This document shows positions 16,206-22,275 of a DNA stretch of 31,103 bases, piece after piece. Source of the stretch: a virus; IMG/VR virus record IMGVR_UViG_3300008110_000712, positions 1 through 31,103 of that record; one strand, 5' to 3'. The position numbers and the translations under genes are program-made. The number at the start of each line of letters is the position of its first letter. Within the stretch, counting starts at the first letter, position 1. The notes below the pieces were generated by a model. That model made no database searches. It worked only from the letters and a program-made list of their open reading frames with translations, and was not told where the DNA came from.

Positions 16206-17240
16206 ATGAAAGATTTATTATACGAATTACGCATTGAAGATGATACCGATGAAGTTTTTGCTATTAGTTTAGTAGAATCTCCAGCGATAGAATCTGATTT
16301 CGTTTATTTCGATAAAGAAGCAGTTCAGTTTGCTAAAGTAGATACTGAACAAAAAATGCTATTAGGACCGATACTAATACCTGATAAAAAGATATTAAGA
16401 GTAGATGGTGAAGGACAACCATACCACGTATTTTTCACAAAGGATACAGTTAAGAAATTAGCTCAAAACTATTTGATGAAAAAATATACTGACAAAGCTA
16501 CAATTGAGCATGACAAAAGTGTCAAAGGAGTTCATTTAGTAGAGAGTTGGGTTAAAGATGGTAAGTTAGACAAATCAAATAACTATGGTTTAAGTTTACC
16601 TGAAGGAACTTGGGTTGGTATGTTTAAGATTACTGATGAAAAGATTTGGAACGATTATGTTAAAACGGGTAAGGTACAAGGATTCAGTATAGAAGGATTA
16701 TTCACTCATGCTTTAGTACATGCTTCTAAAATCGATTTAGAGAAGGATTTAGAGGAGCTAAGTGAAAATGAGGTGAATGTATTGCTTGGACAGATTAAAG
16801 CGATTATACGAAAGGATAAGCGATTTGGTAAGGGTGAAAGGATAGAGATGGAATCTTATTCCGATTATGGTAGTGGTATTTCTAATAACGCTAAGAAAGG
16901 AATTGATTTAAACGATAAGAATAATAATAAATGCGCTACTCCGGTAGGTAAAGTAAGAGCTCAGCAATTAGCAAAGGGTGAACCAATAAGTGTTGAAACC
17001 ATAAAGAGAATGTACTCTTATTTGAGTAGAGCAGAAGAGTATTACGATGAAAGTGATATGAATGCCTGTGGAACTATCTCATATCTTTTATGGGGTGGTA
17101 AAGCAGGTTTAGCATGGAGTAGAAATAAATTAAGAGAATTGGGATTACTTACAGAGACTGAAGCTAATCCATCAATTCCTAATTCATCTTACCCAGGTGA
17201 AAAAGCAAAAGATATTGTATCACCTGCATTATTAGATTAA
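16206..17240 (+). CDS. XkdF-like prohead serine protease with C-terminal extra domain
   Basis: This 344-residue protein has an N-terminal XkdF-like phage protease domain: GPILIPDKKILRVDGEG (52-68), then His102 in TIEHDKS and Ser161 in GFSIEG, which fit the catalytic His and Ser of prohead proteases. Residues about 215-325 form a separate domain, with KKGIDLNDKNNNKCATPVGK, VETIKRMYSYLSRAEEYY and CGTISYLLWGGKAGLAWS, which I remember fused to this protease in other phages but whose function I do not know. The protease would cleave scaffold and perhaps capsid during maturation. Its place after the tape measure, about 15 kb from scaffold and capsid, is unusual. The start is the only good ATG. Confidence 0.75.
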   Translation: MKDLLYELRIEDDTDEVFAISLVESPAIESDFVYFDKEAVQFAKVDTEQKMLLGPILIPDKKILRVDGEGQPYHVFFTKDTVKKLAQNYLMKKYTDKATIEHDKSVKGVHLVESWVKDGKLDKSNNYGLSLPEGTWVGMFKITDEKIWNDYVKTGKVQGFSIEGLFTHALVHASKIDLEKDLEELSENEVNVLLGQIKAIIRKDKRFGKGERIEMESYSDYGSGISNNAKKGIDLNDKNNNKCATPVGKVRAQQLAKGEPISVETIKRMYSYLSRAEEYYDESDMNACGTISYLLWGGKAGLAWSRNKLRELGLLTETEANPSIPNSSYPGEKAKDIVSPALLD

Positions 17241-17241
17241 T

Positions 17242-17565
17242 ATGAATATTAATTCAGTACATAATAGAATTAAGCAGTTCTTTGCAGAAGAACAAACTAT
17301 ACCTGTTAGAAGATTAAGAAATTTAACTCTAGCTAATAAGAACGTACCATTTAAAATATGGGGTTCTACTTTAGAAGGTGATACCTATTCAGGCAGAGAA
17401 GTGTTTACATTCAACGGACCAAGCAGAAATCCTGGCGTTGGATATAACTACAATGCGTTAGGATATATGATTATGTATGATATGAGTAAGGGAGATTACA
17501 GAACGTTCGTCTATGACAACATAACGAAGTTAGAATTAAACGGAATAGTATATAACGTACAATAA
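17242..17565 (+). CDS. Conserved-looking small phage protein, function unknown
   Basis: This 107-residue protein starts one base after the protease stop. It has a basic N-terminal helix (VHNRIKQFFAEEQTIPVRRLRNLT) and a beta-rich C-terminal part (YMIMYDMSKGDYRTFVYDNITKLELNGIVYN), which looks like a small SH3- or WYL-like barrel ending. No catalytic motif is visible. Its position between the protease and two other small genes suggests a minor virion or head-maturation protein. I do not recognise a named family. Confidence 0.7.
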   Translation: MNINSVHNRIKQFFAEEQTIPVRRLRNLTLANKNVPFKIWGSTLEGDTYSGREVFTFNGPSRNPGVGYNYNALGYMIMYDMSKGDYRTFVYDNITKLELNGIVYNVQ

Positions 17566-17576
17566 AATTAAAAGAT

Positions 17577-17918
17577 ATGCCAGTAGATAAACCAAAAGCA
17601 GGAGAAAGTAGAGATAACTATTTAAATTACTGCATACCAATTGAGGTACAATCAGGTAAGGAAGTAGACCAAGCTGCAGCTATTTGTAATTCATATTACG
17701 ATAAAGATAAGATGAGTAAGATAAAAGATACTACATCTAAAGTAATGGCTAGAGTATCTTATGATACTAAATACAAAGGAATCCATTTAGGACAGATTTT
17801 ACCAAATGGTGAGTATGAATTTGAAGACCCATGTTGGGATGGATACGAACAATATGGTACAAAGGACATGGATGGTAGAGAAGTTCCTAATTGCATACCA
17901 ATAGATGAAGAAAAATAA
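17577..17918 (+). CDS. Small protein with protease-associated CIP-motif repeats
   Basis: This 113-residue protein has an N-terminal segment SRDNYLNYCIPIEVQSGKEVDQAAAICNSYYD (about 11-42), a motif commonly found fused to phage head proteases or portal-linked proteins. A second segment, LPNGEYEFEDPCWDGYEQYGTKDMDGREVPNCIP (about 75-108), is also known from such fusions. Four cysteines occur in regular Cys-Ile-Pro and Cys-Asn contexts, so a small metal or disulfide fold is possible. Here it is free-standing downstream of the protease gene. Its function is unknown, and a link to capsid maturation is inferred only from these associations. The next ATG overlaps its stop. Confidence 0.65.
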   Translation: MPVDKPKAGESRDNYLNYCIPIEVQSGKEVDQAAAICNSYYDKDKMSKIKDTTSKVMARVSYDTKYKGIHLGQILPNGEYEFEDPCWDGYEQYGTKDMDGREVPNCIPIDEEK

Positions 17919-18061
17919 TGGAAGCTAGATTATTACAATTAGAACTGAATATGGATTCAGCTAAACGAGATATCGAAGAACTTAAAGAGTTAGTAACAAA
18001 CTTAACCTTTATGGTAAACCAATTGAATACAAGCATTAAAGATTTAATAGAGAGTAAATAA
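17918..18061 (+). CDS. 47-residue coiled-coil protein
   Basis: ATG at 17918 shares its A with the stop of the preceding gene. The 47 residues (MEARLLQLELNMDSAKRDIE through KDLIESK) have hydrophobic residues at heptad positions throughout, predicting a single coiled-coil helix. It is the last gene before the operon terminator. The tight coupling and clean heptads support a real gene. The function is unknown. Confidence 0.65.
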   Translation: MEARLLQLELNMDSAKRDIEELKELVTNLTFMVNQLNTSIKDLIESK

Positions 18062-18087
18062 ATCAGAGAATAACCAACCGAATGAAA

Positions 18088-18125
18088 GAACCCCACAACC
18101 AATTAAGGAAGTGGGGTTTCTTTTT
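18088..18125 (+). terminator. Terminator of the structural operon
   Basis: GAACCCCAC (18088-18096) pairs with GTGGGGTTTC (18111-18120) with one T bulged, and TTTTT follows. It lies between the rightward structural block and the end of the leftward glycosyltransferase. The hairpin might also slow transcription from the other side, where the T run is weaker. Confidence 0.8.
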
Positions 18126-18142
18126 ATCAATCAACATGGCAA

Positions 18143-19297
18143 CTATATATCTTTGTAATTCTTTGGTTTTAAATCTGCATCTAAAAGTAATGCTTTAAGT
18201 TCATTAAAGTGACCTGTATCGGACAATTCATATGCTCTACCTAAACATTGTTCAGCTTGCTGATACTGATAATCATCATCATCCAATAATCTATCTAACA
18301 TTGTTTCTAATTCAGCATCATTATTATAGAACATTCCATTCTGATTAATTTCTCTATAATTGTCACACTCACCAAACAATACAGGACAGCCTTTCATCAT
18401 AGCATCAGTTGCTGATAGTGACCATCCGTGATGATGTTCAACTGGCGTAACACAAACTCTGAAATTTGACAAGGAATTTAAGTATTCTTCTTTTGGTTTG
18501 TAATCGCATATAATCCAGCTCTCATCAAATCTACTACCATCAATGCCGGCTTGAGATACCCATAAAACAAAGTCCTGTCTTTTCTCTCTATACTTTTTAA
18601 GAAACTTATAGAACTTTGGCCATCCTTTGTAATCTGCTAATCGGTGATTAAACACAATTGCTTTCTTATTGAATGGAGTAGGAGCTTGGACTAAAGTATT
18701 AGAATCAGTATTTAAATAGAATGGCTGAATGATTTCATCTAACTTCATTAGAATATTGTCATTAAAGAATCTAGCTGCTTCTCTCATTACTGATTGCTTT
18801 TGAGTAAATGTATTTACATACAATCTTTCCATTTGCAATGTACCTAATATCTCATGCTCAAAGTTTAACCATCTATTTAGATTACTGATACCATTTGAGA
18901 AAGTAAATTCCCACCAATGACAATATCCAACGATTGGCTTGTTAGTAAATCTACCAACAGGCCAATCAGGTAAGTGTGAATAGACTACATCGTAATCTAA
19001 TCCGCTTTGGAAATGCATAAGTTTAATTAAATCCAATGGTAAGTTATTACGCATCCAAATCATATTACCAGACATCTGAATAATATGTTGCTGAACATTT
19101 TCAAATTTAGCTAATCGCTTAACAGGTTCAGGCAGAGGAATATGCCAGAAGAACTCATCTCCTAACTTCTCTATGTGGTTATGCAGTACATCAATGAATG
19201 AGTCTGCTTCTATTTTTCTACTGTTTGTAATATTAGGGATTACTAATATCTTACGTTTACCATCTGTGGGGTTGTTCCAAAATTTCATATGTGCCAT
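18143..19297 (-). CDS. GT-B family glycosyltransferase
   Basis: This 384-residue cytosolic protein shows no signal peptide or membrane segment. The C-terminal half has the nucleotide-sugar-binding pattern of GT4-type enzymes: AIVFNHRLADYKGWPKFYKFLKKY (about 215-238), then CVTPVEHHHGWSLSATDAMMKGCPVLFGECDNYREI (about 289-324), where the usual E..E loop is partly replaced by D residues. The N-terminal half is the acceptor domain (DVVYSHLPDWPVG, VGYCHWWEF). Donor and acceptor cannot be told. It could modify virion proteins, phage DNA bases or a host surface glycan. It is the only large leftward gene, with its own consensus promoter (19311-19342) about 15 bases upstream, and sits between modules like an acquired accessory gene. 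A second Met at residue 4 is an alternative start. Confidence 0.75.
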   Translation of the reverse strand: MAHMKFWNNPTDGKRKILVIPNITNSRKIEADSFIDVLHNHIEKLGDEFFWHIPLPEPVKRLAKFENVQQHIIQMSGNMIWMRNNLPLDLIKLMHFQSGLDYDVVYSHLPDWPVGRFTNKPIVGYCHWWEFTFSNGISNLNRWLNFEHEILGTLQMERLYVNTFTQKQSVMREAARFFNDNILMKLDEIIQPFYLNTDSNTLVQAPTPFNKKAIVFNHRLADYKGWPKFYKFLKKYREKRQDFVLWVSQAGIDGSRFDESWIICDYKPKEEYLNSLSNFRVCVTPVEHHHGWSLSATDAMMKGCPVLFGECDNYREINQNGMFYNNDAELETMLDRLLDDDDYQYQQAEQCLGRAYELSDTGHFNELKALLLDADLKPKNYKDI

Positions 19298-19310
19298 ATT
19301 TTAAGTTATA

Positions 19311-19342
19311 CAAATATAAGTATAATTTTTTAGATTTCCAAA
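19311..19342 (-). promoter_or_regulatory. Bacteroidetes-type promoter for the glycosyltransferase
   Basis: On the minus strand TTTG (19342-19339), 20 bases and TATATTTG (19318-19311) match the TTTG/TAnnTTTG consensus exactly. Transcription would start near 19305, leaving a leader of only about 8 bases before the first ATG. It begins directly at the end of the T tract of the upstream terminator. Confidence 0.7.
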
Positions 19343-19376
19343 TAAAAAGCCCCCAAAGCAGAATGCAATGAGGGCT
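19343..19376 (-). terminator. Leftward intrinsic terminator ending the small-RNA locus
   Basis: On the minus strand AGCCCTCA (19376-19369) pairs with TGGGGGCT (19355-19348) with one U-G pair, followed by TTTTATTT. The G-U pair exists only in the minus-strand RNA (it is a C-A mismatch on the plus strand), which sets the direction. Confidence 0.75.
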
Positions 19377-19491
19377 ACAAAAAAGTTTTGTTTGGGATGG
19401 CACTCAACCAAACAATATATACAAAGTAGAGGGACACTGATTATAGTTTAACAATAAAGAATCAGTATTGATTAAGTCCCTCTTTCTTAGT
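19343..19491 (-). ncRNA. Candidate structured small RNA with three hairpins
   Basis: A perfect promoter (19498-19529) would start an RNA near 19491. Reading leftward, hairpin 3 has an outer stem AGAGGGAC/GTCCCTCT (19483-19476 with 19435-19428) and an inner stem ACTGATT/AATCAGT (19466-19460 with 19442-19436), continuous on one side with a 9-base bulge on the other and a 17-base loop. Hairpin 2 is TTGTTTGG/CCAAACAA (19415-19408 with 19395-19388) with a 12-base loop. Hairpin 1 is the terminator. No reading frame with a start is present. The RNA would be about 150 bases. No Rfam family is recognised. It could be a trans-acting regulator, a polymerase-binding RNA or a decoy. Confidence 0.6.
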
Positions 19492-19497
19492 AGATAA

Positions 19498-19529
19498 CAA
19501 AGATAGGTAAAAAAATCTACAATTCCAAA
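19498..19529 (-). promoter_or_regulatory. Bacteroidetes-type promoter for the candidate small RNA
   Basis: On the minus strand TTTG (19529-19526), 20 bases and TATCTTTG (19505-19498) match the host consensus exactly, with the same spacing as the two neighbouring leftward promoters. It starts two bases after the stop codon of the 40-residue gene and points at a stretch with no gene. Confidence 0.7.
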
Positions 19530-19530
19530 G

Positions 19531-19653
19531 TTATTTTTTTAATCCTACTTTTTCCATCCATTCGATGGTCTGCCTGTTTCTCTCCATAAGCTCCTCATAA
19601 CCTTTCTGAATGCTTTTGTAAATTGCCTGAAGTTCTTCATCTGTCTTAGTCAT
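19531..19653 (-). CDS. 40-residue helical protein, function unknown
   Basis: The frame is open from 19728, but the -10-like element of its promoter (19688-19695) lies inside that longer frame, so the start must be at 19680 (49 residues, almost leaderless) or more likely at 19653 (40 residues, MTKTDEELQAIYKSIQKG onward, about 29-base leader). The product is a charged amphipathic helix with no recognised family. As an early leftward gene beside the control region it may be a small regulator or host-takeover protein. This is inference. Confidence 0.5.
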   Translation of the reverse strand: MTKTDEELQAIYKSIQKGYEELMERNRQTIEWMEKVGLKK

Positions 19654-19687
19654 AGTGTTATTTCTTAGTTCATCTCTCATTACATAA

Positions 19688-19719
19688 CAAATATACGCAA
19701 TTCCCCTGAATAATCCAAG
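19688..19719 (-). promoter_or_regulatory. Bacteroidetes-type promoter for the 40-residue gene
   Basis: On the minus strand CTTGG with TTG at 19718-19716, then 20 bases and TATATTTG (19695-19688). The -7 element is perfect and the -33 element has one mismatch (CTTG). The predicted start is near 19682. Confidence 0.6.
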
Positions 19720-19810
19720 CAAAATCATTTAAATATTTTTTAATATTTTCGGCGGTTTGGAAAATCTTTATTATATTTAGTCATAGTGATATAAAGTATT
19801 ATAAAGATTA

Positions 19811-19842
19811 TTTGGTAATTCAAAATATTCTTCGTATATTTA
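19811..19842 (+). promoter_or_regulatory. Bacteroidetes-type promoter for the rightward replication genes
   Basis: TTTG (19811-19814), 20 bases and TATATTTA (19835-19842) differ from the consensus only at the last base and keep the spacing seen in the three leftward promoters. Transcription would start near 19849, about 16 bases before the ATG at 19865. Confidence 0.5.
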
Positions 19843-19864
19843 ATTTAACAAAAAATAAAAAAAG

Positions 19865-20479
19865 ATGGCAACAAATCTAAAAAGAAAGTTACTTAGCAGG
19901 ACTATCGGTAAGACCTCATATTGGTCTTTAAATAAACAAATGGTCAAATCCATTGGTTTAGAATCTACTCTAATTTTACAACACATTATTGATTTACAGG
20001 AAGCTTTTAAGAAAGATGAGATATTCCAATCTCAGCCTGATATGTCTAATGAATTAGGAATTAGTGAATATGCAGTAAAAAATAAAATAGCTGAGTTAAA
20101 TAAATTAGGCTATATCAATGTAGTTAAAAAGGGTGTACCTTGTAAGAACTATTATAGTACAAACGATGATAAAATTATTGGTATTCTGGTCAACGGACTA
20201 GACCATACGAAATCAACGGACTTGCCAGTTGACAATGTTAGTGAGTATGAATCCAACGGACTAGACCATACGAAATCAACGGACTTGACAATATCAAATC
20301 AACCGACTAGTGATACCGAAATAGTATCCACTATTACTAATAATACAAACCAAGAATACGAGACTAATAATATAAAGACTAATAATACAAATACAGTAAG
20401 CATAGACACTATAAGGAATCACGATTATCAGACAGCTGAATATATGGAAAGACAATTTAAAGAATTAAATTTATTATAA
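19865..20479 (+). CDS. Winged-helix replication initiator-like protein with internal iterons
   Basis: The protein has 204 residues. Residues about 15-100 form a winged helix-turn-helix (SYWSLNKQMVKSIGLESTLIL, MSNELGISEYAVKNKIAELNKLGYINVVKKG), the layout of N-terminal domains of phage replication initiators of the lambda O or Rep type and of some regulators. Residues about 108-175 are polar and low-complexity. They carry two copies of NGLDHTKSTDL encoded by a 34-base direct repeat, part of a set of five evenly spaced iterons. The last 25 residues may be a helical interaction tail. An origin inside the initiator gene is known from lambdoid phages. It is the first rightward gene of the control region. 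No helicase gene follows in this window, so a pure repressor or regulator cannot be excluded. Confidence 0.65.
   Translation: MATNLKRKLLSRTIGKTSYWSLNKQMVKSIGLESTLILQHIIDLQEAFKKDEIFQSQPDMSNELGISEYAVKNKIAELNKLGYINVVKKGVPCKNYYSTNDDKIIGILVNGLDHTKSTDLPVDNVSEYESNGLDHTKSTDLTISNQPTSDTEIVSTITNNTNQEYETNNIKTNNTNTVSIDTIRNHDYQTAEYMERQFKELNLL
20191..20308 (+). repeat. Five iterons, likely replication origin
   Basis: CAACGGACT starts at 20191, 20214, 20254 and 20277, and CAACCGACT at 20300. The spacings are 23, 40, 23 and 23 bases. Each is followed by AG or TG. The pairs are embedded in a perfect 34-base direct repeat (20191-20224 and 20254-20287). The even spacing of about two helical turns fits a protein-binding array such as an origin. 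Confidence 0.6.
20336..20387 (+). repeat. AT-rich repeats next to the iterons (candidate unwinding element)
   Basis: ACTAATAATA occurs at 20336, 20363 and 20378 in a segment with very few G or C bases, starting 28 bases after the last iteron. AT-rich direct repeats beside iterons are the usual form of a DNA-unwinding element. The role is inferred from the arrangement. Confidence 0.45.
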
Positions 20480-20480
20480 T

Positions 20481-20996
20481 ATGAAAACTTGCAATCAATG
20501 TAATGAATCTAAATCTACTTCTGAATTTTATAAACGTTCAGCATCACCGGATGGTTTACAATTTAAATGTAAAGTGTGTTGTAAACAAATCAATACTAAT
20601 TTCAGACAAACTAAACCTACCTATCAGGTTGACTGGCAAAGAACAAATAGAAAGAGATGGTCTGACTATGTTGTTGCATGGGGTAAAGTAAATAAAAACG
20701 CAGATGATTCTCGTTCAGCAATTTATTACATTATAAACCCAGAGAGAAAAGTATATGTAGGTTCTACTCAAACTTCTTTCAGTGCCAGAAAATCAGCACA
20801 TAAAAAAGAATATAAAATAAACAATGGACTGATGCCTTACTTACATCATTCGTTTGACATGTATGGTTACGATAAGCATAAGTGGATTATAATGGATATG
20901 GCAGGTACTGATAGAGAAACTCTAAGAACAATAGAATACACAATGATAAACCACTTCAATAAATTAGGAATGAGCTTAAACAAAAGATTAAAATAA
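20481..20996 (+). CDS. GIY-YIG endonuclease with N-terminal zinc finger
   Basis: The protein has 171 residues. Residues 4-34 hold Cys4-x2-Cys7 and Cys30-x2-Cys33, a zinc-ribbon-like DNA-binding element typical of phage HNH and GIY-YIG nucleases. Residues 81-158 form the nuclease domain, with IYY (81-83), VYVG (91-94), Arg103, His107 and the metal-binding Glu152 in TIEYTMIN, all expected catalytic residues in order. It is probably a free-standing homing endonuclease or a phage-competition nuclease, since no intron or intein is seen nearby. It starts one base after the initiator-like gene. Confidence 0.75.
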   Translation: MKTCNQCNESKSTSEFYKRSASPDGLQFKCKVCCKQINTNFRQTKPTYQVDWQRTNRKRWSDYVVAWGKVNKNADDSRSAIYYIINPERKVYVGSTQTSFSARKSAHKKEYKINNGLMPYLHHSFDMYGYDKHKWIIMDMAGTDRETLRTIEYTMINHFNKLGMSLNKRLK

Positions 20997-21001
20997 AACA
21001 A

Positions 21002-21151
21002 ATGAGAAAAGATAAAAGCGATTACGCAATGATACAATTGCCAAAAGAAATGCATACAGCGTTAAAACAATATTGTACACATCACGGATTTACAATGTCC
21101 GGATTTGTATCAGCATTAATCAGACAAGCAATAGCAAATAAAAAAAGGTAA
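21002..21151 (+). CDS. Ribbon-helix-helix DNA-binding protein (49 residues)
   Basis: The short frame MRKDKSDYAMIQLPKEMHTA through RQAIANKKR fits the Arc/CopG/MetJ ribbon-helix-helix pattern: a strand (YAMIQLP), helix A (KEMHTALKQYCTHHG), a turn (TMSG) and helix B (FVSALIRQAI). Such dimers repress transcription by inserting the strand in the major groove. It lies 5 bases after the nuclease stop and 3 bases before the next gene, so it is in one operon. A likely target is one of the control-region promoters, but no operator was identified. Confidence 0.7.
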   Translation: MRKDKSDYAMIQLPKEMHTALKQYCTHHGFTMSGFVSALIRQAIANKKR

Positions 21152-21154
21152 GTA

Positions 21155-21352
21155 ATGAAAAGAATTAAAATAGGAGATTGGGTAGAGGCGCTGATATATA
21201 CGCTCTCCTTTGGAACAGGTGAACACATAGCACTATGGATAGCGAGAACGTTCTTTAAATCGAATTCCTGTGGGTGCTGTGAGCGAAAGCAGTGGTTGAA
21301 TAGATTAACAAATAAAGATTACAATGGTTATTGTGACCAAATTAAGTTATAA
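21155..21352 (+). CDS. Small Cys-containing phage protein
   Basis: This 65-residue protein has an amphipathic N-terminal helix region (WVEALIYTLSFG, HIALWIARTFF) and a Cys39-x-Cys41-Cys42-ERKQWLNRL motif. A similar Cys-Gly-Cys..R...LN ending occurs in short proteins of many phages, as I recall, without known function. A metal-binding or packaging-related role is possible. It is tightly spaced with its neighbours, so it is probably genuine. Confidence 0.6.
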   Translation: MKRIKIGDWVEALIYTLSFGTGEHIALWIARTFFKSNSCGCCERKQWLNRLTNKDYNGYCDQIKL

Positions 21353-21355
21353 TTA

Positions 21356-22003
21356 ATGTATTACATTTATCATATACCAAAAGTTAAAGTAGGGTGTTCT
21401 ATAAATCCTAAACGTAGAGTTAAAGCTCAGGGTTATACTGATTTTGAAATATTAGCTGAAGCAGTTGATAAATTTACAGCAGGCAATTTAGAAGCTCAAT
21501 TTCAAAAGCAATATGGATATAAAGTTGATTGTGTTAAGTATTATCAAACCAACTATAAATCAATGGGGCATAAAGGTGGTGCTAAAACGCATGAATTAGG
21601 ACATACAAAGAAGTTGCAAGAAATAGGTCATAAGATAGCTGCATCACTACCAAGAACTGAAGCACAAATGGAGCAGGCTAGAAAGGTACAAAAGATTGGT
21701 GCTAAAATAGCTTGGAGTAAACCTAGAAGTGAAGCACAAATGGAGCAGGCTAGAAAGGTTCAAAAAATAGGATGTGTATTAGGTGGAAGGGTAGCAGGAG
21801 CTATTGTAAAAGAAAAATTAAGAGTTCCTATTGCAGCATATAGAAAATCGGACAATTCTTATGTAGGAGAATATATTTCAGTAACGGATTGTGCTAGAGA
21901 ACTTAACTTAATACCAAGCGATATATTTAATTGCTTAAATACAAACAAAACTCAAAAAACAACCAAAGGATATAAATTTATAAAACTAAAAAAACAATTA
22001 TGA
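21356..22003 (+). CDS. GIY-YIG-like homing nuclease with NUMOD-type C-terminal domain
   Basis: The protein has 215 residues. The N-terminus (MYYIYHIPKVKVGCSINPKRRVKAQGY, then LEAQFQKQYGYKVDC) resembles the GIY-YIG fold, with YYIYHI and KVGCS standing for the two signature strands and Arg19/Arg20 for the catalytic Arg. The middle (about 98-135) holds two copies of EAQMEQARKVQKIG, probably DNA-contacting NUMOD3-like segments, encoded by a perfect 30-base repeat. The C-terminus (PIAAYRKSDNSYVGEYISVTDCARELN, then TKGYKFIKL) fits a NUMOD1 helix-turn-helix. A degraded active site is possible because the spacing is tighter than usual. Confidence 0.65.
   Translation: MYYIYHIPKVKVGCSINPKRRVKAQGYTDFEILAEAVDKFTAGNLEAQFQKQYGYKVDCVKYYQTNYKSMGHKGGAKTHELGHTKKLQEIGHKIAASLPRTEAQMEQARKVQKIGAKIAWSKPRSEAQMEQARKVQKIGCVLGGRVAGAIVKEKLRVPIAAYRKSDNSYVGEYISVTDCARELNLIPSDIFNCLNTNKTQKTTKGYKFIKLKKQL
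21658..21759 (+). repeat. 30-base direct repeat inside the nuclease gene
   Basis: The 30 bases at 21658-21687 recur without change at 21730-21759. The 72-base offset keeps frame and encodes EAQMEQARKV twice. Flanking bases are also similar, so this looks like a recent in-frame duplication of a DNA-contact segment. Confidence 0.8.
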
Positions 22004-22275
22004 AAGCAGAAAAAGCAACATTAAATTTCGGTGAAACATTAAAACCAAACGTAGACCCAAAAGCGGTTTATCTTATTGACTTTTCAAAGTTAGAATCAGT
22101 AAATGATTTGATTTTGATTATCGGCTCCATGGGCATATCATTCTCACCAACTCATCCGCATTGGGAATTGGTAAGTAAGTTCGCCAATTTGGACAATCCT
22201 ATTTATCCTAATCAGGGTATTCCTTTACAAAAGCCAGAAGAAATTAAATTACCTAAACTAAAACCAATTAAATAA
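22000..22275 (+). CDS. Hypothetical protein, 91 residues
   Basis: The ATG overlaps the nuclease stop by four bases (ATGA type) and its own stop overlaps the next ATG, so it is translationally coupled on both sides. It has a predicted alpha/beta segment (VYLIDFSKLESVNDLILIIGSMGISFSP, about 23-50) and a Pro/Lys-rich tail. No family is recognised. Its place in a chain of small overlapping genes leading to the sigma-like gene suggests early or middle expression. Confidence 0.65.
   Translation: MKAEKATLNFGETLKPNVDPKAVYLIDFSKLESVNDLILIIGSMGISFSPTHPHWELVSKFANLDNPIYPNQGIPLQKPEEIKLPKLKPIK

Noticed and set aside
19654-19728. 65-residue version of the small leftward gene
   Set aside because: A perfect -7 element (19688-19695) lies inside it, so transcription starts downstream of that start codon.
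19756-19779. Second rightward promoter TTTG/TATATTTA
   Set aside because: The spacing is only 12 bases against 20 in the other four promoters.
20191-20287. CRISPR-like array
   Set aside because: Only two 34-base units exist, the intervening 29 bases are coding in frame, and the unit is an iteron pair.
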